From: Spirochaetales bacterium
GTDB taxonomy: Bacteria; Spirochaetota; Spirochaetia; DSM-27196; SLAA01
Length of the DNA: 17,669 nucleotides
Assembly (NCBI GenBank): GCA_007126415.1
Contig: SLBH01000061.1
Span: 1-17,669 of the forward strand
Reading direction: 5' to 3'
Made by a program: the position numbers and the translations under genes. Below are positions 6,027-13,047 of this stretch, piece by piece (the stretch's first letter is position 1; each line of letters starts with the position of its first letter). Below the pieces are notes generated by a model. That model ran no database searches and had not been told where the DNA came from. It saw only the letters and a list, made by a program, of their open reading frames with translations.

Positions 6027-7142
6027 ATGGCAACGGTTGAACTAAAGAAGATCAGTAAGGTCTTTGAAGGCAACGTGACCGCGGTAAACGAGGCAGACTT
6101 CACGATTCAAGACAAAGAGTTCGTGGTTCTCGTCGGTCCGTCCGGTTGCGGCAAGAGCACCACGCTCCGCATGGTTGCAGGGCTCGAGGACATCACCAGC
6201 GGCGAGCTGTACATAGACGGCAAGCTCGTCAACGACGTTCCCCCAAAAGATCGCGACATCGCGATGGTGTTCCAGAACTACGCGTTGTACCCGCACATGA
6301 CGGTGTACGACAACATGGCGTTCGGTCTCAAGATCCGCAAGTTCCAGAAAGAGGAGATCAAGAAGCGCGTCGATGAGGCCGCCCGCATCCTCGACATTCA
6401 ACAGCTGCTTGAACGCAAGCCGAAGGCACTCTCCGGTGGTCAGCGCCAACGCGTGGCGGTCGGTCGCGCCATCGTGCGTCACCCCAAGGTCTTCCTGTTC
6501 GATGAACCGCTTTCAAATCTCGACGCAAAGCTGCGTGTGCAGATGCGCGCCGAGATCTCGTCGCTGCACCATCGCCTGCAAGCTACTTTGATCTACGTCA
6601 CCCACGACCAGGTAGAAGCCATGACGATGGGCGATAAAATCGTGGTCATGAAGGACGGCCTCATTCAGCAGATCGGCGCTCCACTCGATCTCTACAACAA
6701 ACCGATCAATCGCTTCGTCGCGGGCTTCATCGGCTCGCCGCCCATGAACTTCATGACGGTCGCCATCACCGAAGAGGGCAAGAGCATCGTCGCCGATGAA
6801 GGCAACTTCAAGCGTATCCTCGACGGCAAGCAGGCCGAGATCGCAAAGCCCTACGTAGGTCGCCAGATGGTGCTCGGTATCCGCCCCGAGGATATGAAGT
6901 ACGACATGCGCGCCAAGGAAGGCACCTACATTAACGGCACGGTAGACGTTGTGGAGCCGCTCGGCGCCGAGATTCACATCTACGTCAACACCGGCAGCCA
7001 CCAGATCGTGGCGCGCCTCGCGCCCGATGTAACGATCAAGGTCGGCGACAACGTCAAACTCTTGCTGCCGCTCGAGAAAACCGTTCTGTTCGATATCGAG
7101 ACCGAGCAGGCGCTCTCGGTGCAGGCCGGGATAAAGCAGTAG
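6027..7142 (+). CDS. ugpC: Sugar ABC transporter ATP-binding protein, UgpC/MsmK/MalK type
   Basis: The 371-aa product is a standard carbohydrate-uptake ATPase. It shows Walker A GPSGCGKST (37-45), Q-loop Gln83 in VFQNYALYPHMTV, signature LSGGQ (135-139), Walker B VFLFDEPLSNLD (155-166) and the switch His193 in THDQVEAM. The C-terminal 130 residues form the TOBE/MalK regulatory domain with GIRPED. It would couple ATP hydrolysis at the inner face of the membrane to import by a heterologous pair of permeases. No permeases are encoded nearby, and the gene has its own promoter and terminator, so it probably serves several transporters, as MsmK does in streptococci. Codon use is somewhat more biased than in its neighbours, which suggests high expression. 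Which sugars are transported is not determinable. Confidence 0.92.
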   Translation: MATVELKKISKVFEGNVTAVNEADFTIQDKEFVVLVGPSGCGKSTTLRMVAGLEDITSGELYIDGKLVNDVPPKDRDIAMVFQNYALYPHMTVYDNMAFGLKIRKFQKEEIKKRVDEAARILDIQQLLERKPKALSGGQRQRVAVGRAIVRHPKVFLFDEPLSNLDAKLRVQMRAEISSLHHRLQATLIYVTHDQVEAMTMGDKIVVMKDGLIQQIGAPLDLYNKPINRFVAGFIGSPPMNFMTVAITEEGKSIVADEGNFKRILDGKQAEIAKPYVGRQMVLGIRPEDMKYDMRAKEGTYINGTVDVVEPLGAEIHIYVNTGSHQIVARLAPDVTIKVGDNVKLLLPLEKTVLFDIETEQALSVQAGIKQ

Positions 7143-7197
7143 CCCGGTCGAGCACCGACGGGGCACTTAATCGATATGGGGCAAGTCTTGCCACAGG

Positions 7198-7224
7198 GGC
7201 GAGCCGTGTCGGCTCGCCTTTTTT
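7198..7224 (+). terminator. Intrinsic terminator after the ABC ATPase gene
   Basis: An 8-bp perfect GC-rich stem (GGCGAGCC / GGCTCGCC) with a 5-nt loop GTGTC is followed by six T residues. It ends the ATPase transcript 25 bp before the next promoter. It is the only textbook intrinsic terminator I see in the window. Confidence 0.95.
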
Positions 7225-7248
7225 GTCGCACATCTGCGCGCACCCGGC

Positions 7249-7277
7249 TTGTCTCATGCACAACCATCGCCTACACT
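7249..7277 (+). promoter_or_regulatory. Promoter TTGTCT-17-TACACT of the chemotaxis pair
   Basis: TTGTCT (7249-7254) and TACACT (7272-7277) are 17 nt apart, just downstream of the terminator. Transcription should start about 7 nt after the -10 box, right at the ATG at 7285. The TTG of the -35 box is in frame with the coding region, so automatic gene calling could wrongly place the start there. Confidence 0.65.
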
Positions 7278-7284
7278 GGATCGC

Positions 7285-9084
7285 ATGCAGACATCTAACA
7301 CCGCGTTGCGCGACGAGCTGATCGACGCGTTAAACGACGTCGTTACACGCAGCGAAAACGCCTACCTGCAACTTGGACGCCGTTTCCCGGAACTACTGCG
7401 CGAGATGCGAGCCGGGCTCGAGCATTCGCGCTCAACCATCGCAAGCCTCGAGGCTTCAGGTTCCGGTCGCGGTGTTGCAGCAACCGGCGACGCGAATCGC
7501 TCGTTGACCGATACCCTCAACCACGCCCAGAAACGGATCGGCGAAACGGTCGGCTCGTTCGAGGAACTCCACAGCTCCGACGACCAACTACTCGAGCGTC
7601 TGCGCTCGCAGCTCGACCATCTCTCGGCGCTCGATAGCGACATCGCCGAGATCAAGGACGACTCGATCGAGATGGAGCTCGTCTCACTGAACGCAATGAC
7701 GGTAGCGTTGAAATCCGGCACCGCCGGGCGCGCGTTCTCCTACATCACCGAGGAACTGAAACGAATCTCGGAAAGCACGATTAGACTGACCGAGGAAATT
7801 ACGCGTCGTGGCACGGGGCTGCACGAGACCTTTCAACAGTTTCGCGACTCGCTGCAAAACACGTCCGAGTTTCAAGATCGTCTATCGACCCAGATGCGCG
7901 AACGGCTCGAGCGAAGTTTCACCGAGCTGCGCGACGGTGTTAACCGGGTCGTTGAGGCGGTGCGGGGCATACACGCACGGGCCGAAGAGGTCACACAACC
8001 GCTGAACCGCATCATGGAGGAGATACAGCTACACGACGTTATCAAGCAGTCGATCGATCACGTTATTATCTCGCTGAGGGAACTCTCGGAGGTTACCGAC
8101 GAACAAGACGGGCGCAAGCTTCTCGACGAGCTTCGCTTCTTGCAGTTGCTGCCGGAACTCTGCGGTGAGCTGCTCGACGACGTCGCCGGCAAGCTCGAGG
8201 GTAGCGTATCGGTATTCCGCGAGCAGATTTCAACCTGCCGCAGCGCGATCGAGGCCGCCGAGCGCGACAGAGAGACCTTTGTCGGGAGCACGTCCTCGCA
8301 AGACGGTCTCGATCTGCACGCCCTCTACCAAGACTCCTCGGAACTGATCGAGCAGCTCTTAAGCGACCTCGGGAGCTCGTTGAAGATGAAGGATCAGGTC
8401 ACCGCCGAGTCCAAGCGTTTGCTACGCGATGTTGGGTTGCTCGAAGACGATTTCGAGACCTTTACCCGCATTATCACGCGCTTTCGCAGCATAGATGTGG
8501 CGTCAAGAATAGAGGTTGCGAAGCAGCACGTACTGCAGCAGATGTCCGATACGGTCGGCCGGATGAACAGCCTCACCAAAAAGATCGAGCGCGACGTCGA
8601 CCGCTCGTTGCAGGCCACCAAGCGCTTCATCTCCGAGACCAGTGAGCTGCTTCGCGAACACCAAGCCGCCTCCGGCGCCGAGCAACGGTTGGTGCGTGAT
8701 TTTCAATCCGATATCAAACAAGACTACGCTCGGTTGTACGAAGCCGAACGCGAGTTGCTCGATACGCTCACCGGCTTCACGGTCTTCACCGGTCGCTTCA
8801 TGAGTCTCTTCGATGAAGCCGGGAAAGACCTCGATAACCTCGAGTCGTTGCTCGCTGAGCTGCGACGCATAAAGGACAAGACCGGCGAGGTTCGCGAGCG
8901 CGCTACCGCCCAAATGCAGCCGCTGCTCCAAAAATACGGAGCCGATGATTGGCAAATTGGTAACCAGCGCTTGCAGGCAATCATCGAACGGTTTACTATC
9001 TTCACTCATAAGGTAACCGCCGGTGAGCTCGCCGGATTTGAGGTCGAAGGCGGCGTCGGCTCGGGTGAGGTAACACTTTTCTGA
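7285..9084 (+). CDS. Soluble divergent MCP-like coiled-coil chemotaxis protein with CheZ-like DxxxQ motif
   Basis: The 599-aa product is almost wholly helical with heptad patterns and has no membrane segment or signal peptide. Residues 134-151 (SLNAMTVALKSGTAGRAF) align with the hairpin tip of methyl-accepting chemotaxis proteins (usual form LNAAIEAARAGExGRGF), followed by ITEELKRISEST like the descending helix. Several tip residues that contact CheA/CheW are changed (EA to VA, AARAG to LKSG). At 246-258 the stretch EEIQLHDVIKQSI carries D251-x3-Q255, resembling the CheZ phosphatase motif AQDFQDLTGQ. A second tip-like segment lies near 389-438 (FRSIDVASRIEVAKQ). The protein ends in EVTLF, as does the following CheD. 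I place the start at the ATG at 7285 because the upstream codons belong to the promoter. It forms an operon with cheD (37-nt gap). Its role is probably cytoplasmic signalling or adaptation; the exact function is unknown. Confidence 0.65.
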   Translation: MQTSNTALRDELIDALNDVVTRSENAYLQLGRRFPELLREMRAGLEHSRSTIASLEASGSGRGVAATGDANRSLTDTLNHAQKRIGETVGSFEELHSSDDQLLERLRSQLDHLSALDSDIAEIKDDSIEMELVSLNAMTVALKSGTAGRAFSYITEELKRISESTIRLTEEITRRGTGLHETFQQFRDSLQNTSEFQDRLSTQMRERLERSFTELRDGVNRVVEAVRGIHARAEEVTQPLNRIMEEIQLHDVIKQSIDHVIISLRELSEVTDEQDGRKLLDELRFLQLLPELCGELLDDVAGKLEGSVSVFREQISTCRSAIEAAERDRETFVGSTSSQDGLDLHALYQDSSELIEQLLSDLGSSLKMKDQVTAESKRLLRDVGLLEDDFETFTRIITRFRSIDVASRIEVAKQHVLQQMSDTVGRMNSLTKKIERDVDRSLQATKRFISETSELLREHQAASGAEQRLVRDFQSDIKQDYARLYEAERELLDTLTGFTVFTGRFMSLFDEAGKDLDNLESLLAELRRIKDKTGEVRERATAQMQPLLQKYGADDWQIGNQRLQAIIERFTIFTHKVTAGELAGFEVEGGVGSGEVTLF

Positions 9085-9121
9085 GCCGGTTCAGAACATA
9101 AAGGATCAGAAGACAAAAACG

Positions 9122-9709
9122 GTGTATCGCCACTACAGCAACAAGTTTGAACGCGAGATCGTGATCATCCACCCGGGTGAGTATTTCGCGTCAAAAGACG
9201 ATCTTATTATCTCAACGGTCCTCGGCAGTTGCGTAGCGGTTGCGTTCTACGACCGCAGCGCCGGCGTCGGCGGGCTCAATCATTTCATGCTCGCCGGCGA
9301 CAACAACTCCGGGTCGATCATGAGCGAAACCGGCCGCTACGGGATGCATGCCATGGAGCTGGTGATCAACGCGATGCTGAAGCTCGGGGCGCGGCGCAAC
9401 ACTCTGCGTGCTAAGGTGTTCGGCGGCGCCCACGTACTACGCACCAGCCCCGACGGCGAGGCCACCATTCCGCGCAGTAACGTGGCGTTCGCGATGAACT
9501 ACCTCGAGACCGAGAATATCGAGATCGAGTCGTCGGATGTAGGCGGCACGGCCGGCCGCAAAATCCTGTTCTTCCCGACGAGCACCCGCGTACTGTTGAA
9601 ACGCATTACCGGCGCCCTGATCACAGACGTCGAGCGCGAGGAGAAACAGTACCTCGAGCAGATCAAGAAGCCAAAGAAACCGGCCGGAGACGAGGTCACC
9701 CTGTTTTAG
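9122..9709 (+). CDS. cheD: Chemoreceptor glutamine deamidase CheD
   Basis: The 195-aa product has all CheD hallmarks. VLGSCVAVAFYD contains the catalytic Cys37, and GGLNHFMLAGD contains His54, the same 17-residue spacing as in Thermotoga maritima CheD (Cys27, His44). A Ser (31) sits where a Thr is usual six residues before the Cys. GRYGMHAMELVINAMLKLGA and KVFGGAHVL are also typical. CheD deamidates specific Gln residues of chemoreceptors to Glu in the cytoplasm and in some bacteria is controlled by CheC. The C-terminus adds about 25 residues, Lys-rich and ending in EVTLF, the same five residues as the upstream MCP-like protein. The start is a GTG with only a weak AGAAG ribosome site, so translation may depend on the upstream gene. 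Its stop overlaps that of the convergent FecR-like gene. Confidence 0.93.
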   Translation: MYRHYSNKFEREIVIIHPGEYFASKDDLIISTVLGSCVAVAFYDRSAGVGGLNHFMLAGDNNSGSIMSETGRYGMHAMELVINAMLKLGARRNTLRAKVFGGAHVLRTSPDGEATIPRSNVAFAMNYLETENIEIESSDVGGTAGRKILFFPTSTRVLLKRITGALITDVEREEKQYLEQIKKPKKPAGDEVTLF

Positions 9710-10917
9710 TCCGGCTCGGAAAGAACGGCGCGAAGATGCCGCAGCGTATGCAACCGCTCCGTCAAGATCGGCCCGTCGCGCGCGACAGCGCGCATCACCC
9801 CCACCGATGCTTCGGCGTGACTTTCGGGAGCAACCGCGGTTTGCTGCGACGGCGGCTGCACCACGTAGCGACTCAGCACCCCGAGCCGATGAAGCGAGCG
9901 CTCGAGGCGCTCGGCCGGCTCGTGTAGTTCGTCCAACAACGCGTGGACCTCGTTGCGCACGCCTTCGTCATCGCTCAAAGGAGCCCGCCCCACCCGCTCG
10001 GCACGCATCCAGGCGTACCACGTCTCGCGTAGCTCGAGGAGCTCGCGATACATTCTCTCGAACTCCGCGCGCGCTCGGTGGTACTCGGTCTCCTCGTTTG
10101 AAATCAGCTCAACCACTCGCTCGGCTGCATCCCGACGGGCGTCGTCGCGACGCCCGTCGGCCCCTCCAAGCTCGGCCGCGAGGTGGTTTCGGAACCCACG
10201 GTCCGCTCGGTACTCCACCATGCGGCCCCGCCCCGCGAGCCGCTGCTGTCCGGCCGGCCGGTCGGGCTCGGCAGGCCCGATAACGCGGGCCCAACCCCGG
10301 TTGGCCCAAACCAGTACCGCGCCGTTCGGCAGCTTCTCTACGCCGCCATCCCCGTCCTGCACGCGCACCGTTACCGCTCCCGCTCCGACCGCGATCTCGG
10401 CCGCTTCGCGGGCGCGCGGCTCGTCGTCGCGGACGTCGGCGGGCTCATCGGCGGGCGCCATGACCTCAAAACGCACCGAGCCACGCAGCAGCTGTAGCAC
10501 CGGCGGCCGCGGCAACGCCACGCCCCCGCCTTGCTCCGCGTACTCCAGGTACAACGCGCTGTCTCCGGCGAGCGTGACGCGCGCAAACGGTTCCCCCAGC
10601 GCCGGAACCACGAACTCTAGGCGTTCGTCGATCGCGGTCTGCAGGTAATCGTAGCGTTTGAGCCGGTGATCGGCGGCGAGCTCGAGCCACTCGCGTTCGG
10701 CGTGGCGAACCAGCACCGGGCTACCGTCGAAATAGACGATCCGCGCCTCGGGCTCCCCACCGACCGGTAAGCGCTCCTCGGCCCCTGCGCCCACCGCCGC
10801 AAACGCAAGCGCCGCACCCGCGATCGTCGTAACGAGCACGCCGAAACGCAAGAAGCGCCTCCCGCGCTGCGCTTCGCGACGCCGGCCGTGCGTATGCGTA
10901 CCGCGCTGATCCCTCAT
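9706..10917 (-). CDS. FecR-domain exported protein
   Basis: The 403-aa product begins with an unusually long Arg-rich n-region (about 24 residues) and a hydrophobic segment FGVLVTTIAGAALAFAAVGAGA, so it is exported or anchored; cleavage after AGA (46) is plausible. Residues about 57-153 resemble a FecR domain: IVYFDGSPVLVRHAEREWLEL, a YDYLQTAIDERLEF stretch, then short beta strands ending in LQLLRGSVRFEV. The C-terminal part (about 260-350) is helical and charged. FecR-domain proteins of this kind are common in spirochaetes as envelope proteins of unknown role; here there is no sigma factor or TonB receptor beside it. The start at 10917 is fixed by a GGGGGAG ribosome site; the long upstream extension is only open frame. 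It is the last gene of a three-gene operon, ten bases after the radical SAM gene. Confidence 0.65.
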   Translation of the reverse strand: MRDQRGTHTHGRRREAQRGRRFLRFGVLVTTIAGAALAFAAVGAGAEERLPVGGEPEARIVYFDGSPVLVRHAEREWLELAADHRLKRYDYLQTAIDERLEFVVPALGEPFARVTLAGDSALYLEYAEQGGGVALPRPPVLQLLRGSVRFEVMAPADEPADVRDDEPRAREAAEIAVGAGAVTVRVQDGDGGVEKLPNGAVLVWANRGWARVIGPAEPDRPAGQQRLAGRGRMVEYRADRGFRNHLAAELGGADGRRDDARRDAAERVVELISNEETEYHRARAEFERMYRELLELRETWYAWMRAERVGRAPLSDDEGVRNEVHALLDELHEPAERLERSLHRLGVLSRYVVQPPSQQTAVAPESHAEASVGVMRAVARDGPILTERLHTLRHLRAVLSEPD

Positions 10918-10927
10918 ATCTCCCCCC

Positions 10928-12058
10928 TTAGCGTCCGCTCGGGCGCGGGTCGCGCGCCTTTTGCCCCGGTTCCCTACTCGAGCGTTGCGCGTCGGGAAGC
11001 TTGAGCGGAGCAAACAACGACCCGACCGGAAAAGCGCAGCGGTCGGCAAAAACGCGTCTCCATACCGCCGGGCTCTCCATGCAGAGGTAGACCGGGACCC
11101 TTCCGATCGCCCGCTCCAACACGCGACGCACGTAGCGGTAGGTCTCAACGCGCTCCGGCTGCAGGTAGCGCAGCTTGCCGTCGCGCGACGGCACAAACTC
11201 GTCGAACATATACGCGCGCGGCGGCACCGCGTCGCGCAACGCGGTGGTGAAACGCACCGTGCCGAGGCTCACCCAGGCGATCCGCTCCGCCGGAAACCCA
11301 CGCAGGCGCTCGATCACGGCCCGGTACCAGGCCTGCCACTCCGCGACACGGATAATGGGGTCGAAATGAAACGCCACCCGATAGCCCGCCTCCAAAGCTC
11401 GTGCCGCGGCCGCGAGCCGCCGCTCCACCGAGGCCGTTTCCGGCTCCTCGGCGCCCACCAACTCGGGCGGGTTCAAAGAGAACGCGATGATCGCGTTTCC
11501 TTTCCGCGGCAGGTTCAAAAGATGATCGACGAAATCGGTCTTGGTCTTGAGCTCGAGCTCCACGCGTGGTTCCGCGGCGAACGCCTCGATCAACTCGCGC
11601 GACAACTCAAACAACGGGTCGAGCTGCAGAGAATCGCCGATCTGGCCGGTGCCGACGCGAATGCGGCGTCCGGGATTGGCCGCAGCTATCGTTTGTACCG
11701 CCGCGATGATCGGCTCGGTCTCTACGTTTACCACCAACGGCGCGAAGTTTCGATAACTCTGCATGATGCAGTAACTGCAGCCGAGCGTGCACCCGGCGTA
11801 CAGGTCGATCGTGAGGTAGTTGCAGCAGACATGCCCGCGTGAACCTGGGCAGCGATCGACGGCATTCCCGCGCGTCGGCACCGCCACGAGCGTGTGCTCG
11901 TTCCGATGCTCCTCCGGGAGCTCCTCGCGCGACTCGATCACGATCGGGGTCTGCAGCCCGAGTCGCCGGGCGGCGCGGCCAACCGCCTCGCGGCCTGCCA
12001 CCGCGCGCTCGGCGTAGAAGCGAGTGAAGCGGCTCTTATAGTAACTCAAACAGCTCAT
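10928..12058 (-). CDS. Spore photoproduct lyase-family radical SAM protein (not a true SP lyase)
   Basis: The 376-aa product has a radical SAM CxxxCxxC cluster motif, C90-TLG-C94-SY-C97, in the context NYLTIDLYAGC...CSYCIMQ, and the preceding CPGSRGHVCCNY. Both are typical of SPL-like proteins rather than other radical SAM enzymes. FHFDPIIRV (231-239) and KTKTDFVDHLLNL (171-183) are further SPL hallmarks. Bona fide SP lyases use a Cys hydrogen donor about 43 residues after the cluster and a Tyr right after the third Cys. By my alignment these are Thr137 and Ile98 here, while the Tyr before the third Cys is kept. SP repair is therefore unlikely; another radical reaction, perhaps on DNA, is possible. 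I chose the ATG at 12058, which overlaps the upstream gene by 23 bp, since the protein then starts like other family members. The 41-codon upstream extension is shadow of the upstream gene. Confidence 0.8.
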   Translation of the reverse strand: MSCLSYYKSRFTRFYAERAVAGREAVGRAARRLGLQTPIVIESREELPEEHRNEHTLVAVPTRGNAVDRCPGSRGHVCCNYLTIDLYAGCTLGCSYCIMQSYRNFAPLVVNVETEPIIAAVQTIAAANPGRRIRVGTGQIGDSLQLDPLFELSRELIEAFAAEPRVELELKTKTDFVDHLLNLPRKGNAIIAFSLNPPELVGAEEPETASVERRLAAAARALEAGYRVAFHFDPIIRVAEWQAWYRAVIERLRGFPAERIAWVSLGTVRFTTALRDAVPPRAYMFDEFVPSRDGKLRYLQPERVETYRYVRRVLERAIGRVPVYLCMESPAVWRRVFADRCAFPVGSLFAPLKLPDAQRSSREPGQKARDPRPSGR

Positions 12059-12950
12059 CGCACCTAGACTCCAACTTCTGCAAGGCCTCGAGACGCTTGA
12101 GAAGCTGCGCACGCGTCTCAAACCCGAAACGCACCTGAAACGCCGAGCCCTCAAAACCCGGCGGCGGCTGCAACTCAACACCGCTACCGGAAAGGTTGCG
12201 GTCGCGTATTTCGCCGAACCGCCGCTCGAGCTCGCTCAAGCGCGGGAACCGAAGCGCACGCAAGGCCGCGGGAGGGTCGGGATCCGCGAACGCGGTCCGC
12301 ATATAGCCGATAACCTCGCCGGCCGGTCTGCCCCCAAGCACGCAAAACTCGTACAGCAACCCGAGGATCACCCGTCGCTGAGAAAAACTCAACCGCGCCG
12401 CGCCCTCGACAAACACGCCGAGTACCGACTCAGGCAGCCCGGCGCCGCGCTCGGCGGTCTTGAGATCGAGCATACCGTCACGGACCGTCGTTCGTAGCAC
12501 CTCCGGTAGCGCCTCGAAACGCTCCACCTCTCTCAGAACGCTTCCGCGGCGGCCCATCACCAACTCCGCGAACTGCGCGTCGGCGCGCGTAAGCCCCAGA
12601 CGCCGAATACCGGCCCCAATTCGCCGTAACTCATCCCAGGAGTACGCGCCTGCGCGTCCCTCGGCTCGCAGCGCGAGCGCGAGCGCCTCGGCGCCGTCAC
12701 CCCACACCGACACCGTCGCAACCTCGCCGATACCCAGCGCGCTGAGCCTTCTGAGCAGCGTCCATCCCCAGACCACCGGCCGGTCCTTTGCCCGTGCCCA
12801 CAGCAACACCGGCGCGTGCACCCCGTGCTCGAGCAATCGCTCGTCCGGCGTCTCGCTCTCGCTGAAGAGATCAAAATCGGCCGGTGACTGCAGAAGCTCC
12901 GAAACCGACCGCATCGTCGACTCATTACCGCCCCACGGTTCGGAACTCAT
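12036..12950 (-). CDS. ParB-like N-terminal/HTH protein of unknown role
   Basis: The 304-aa product resembles ParB in outline. Residues 36-90 (LEHGVHAPVLLWARAKDRPVVWGWTLLRRL...) fit the ParB N-domain pattern of a dual-use G.xxPV...xxVxxGxxRxxA segment, with the GERR-type motif degenerate (WGWTLLRR). SWDELRRIGAGIRRLGLTRADAQFAELVMGR (104-134) and SVLREVERFEALPEVLRTTVRDGMLDLKTAERGAGLP (137-173) look like the ParB helix-turn-helix and following LP.x(x)V..G.L..xxA segment. The remaining C-terminus is unrecognised. The family match is by eye and remote, so a chromosome-partition function should not be assumed; many ParB-like proteins are regulators. I chose the ATG at 12950 because a promoter places the mRNA start six bases upstream; a TTG at 12977 would lie inside that promoter. 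It overlaps the SPL-like gene by 23 bp and begins the operon. Confidence 0.5.
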   Translation of the reverse strand: MSSEPWGGNESTMRSVSELLQSPADFDLFSESETPDERLLEHGVHAPVLLWARAKDRPVVWGWTLLRRLSALGIGEVATVSVWGDGAEALALALRAEGRAGAYSWDELRRIGAGIRRLGLTRADAQFAELVMGRRGSVLREVERFEALPEVLRTTVRDGMLDLKTAERGAGLPESVLGVFVEGAARLSFSQRRVILGLLYEFCVLGGRPAGEVIGYMRTAFADPDPPAALRALRFPRLSELERRFGEIRDRNLSGSGVELQPPPGFEGSAFQVRFGFETRAQLLKRLEALQKLESRCDELFELL

Positions 12951-12956
12951 ACGCGA

Positions 12957-12985
12957 AGAGTAAATCCGGCACGCCAAACAATCAA
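12957..12985 (-). promoter_or_regulatory. Promoter TTGATT-17-TACTCT for the ParB-like/SPL/FecR operon
   Basis: On the minus strand TTGATT (12985-12980), a 17-nt spacer and TACTCT (12962-12957) precede the ATG at 12950 by six bases. No Shine-Dalgarno sequence is present, so a leaderless mRNA is predicted. The -10 match is weak (3 of 6), but spacer and layout equal those of other promoters here. Confidence 0.5.
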
Positions 12986-13047
12986 GTGATCGTTCGGCCG
13001 ATCCTCGACGGCAATCGGCCCCCTCGGCCCACGCCCTCGGCCCAAGC

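Noticed and set aside
7180..7192. Small inverted repeat GGCAAG-T-CTTGCC before the terminator
   Set aside because: The loop is only one base and the real terminator stem lies just downstream; likely fortuitous.
10918..11196. 93-codon N-terminal extension of the FecR-like gene
   Set aside because: It overlaps the SPL-like coding region in another frame; the ATG at 10917 has a strong ribosome site and is followed by a signal peptide.
10961..11842. 293-codon + strand frame opposite the SPL-like gene
   Set aside because: No family signal, antisense to conserved radical SAM motifs, Arg-rich shadow composition.
12059..12181. 41-codon N-terminal extension of the SPL-like gene
   Set aside because: It is a frame-shifted shadow of the ParB-like C-terminus and is rich in Arg, Cys and Ser unlike the family N-terminus.
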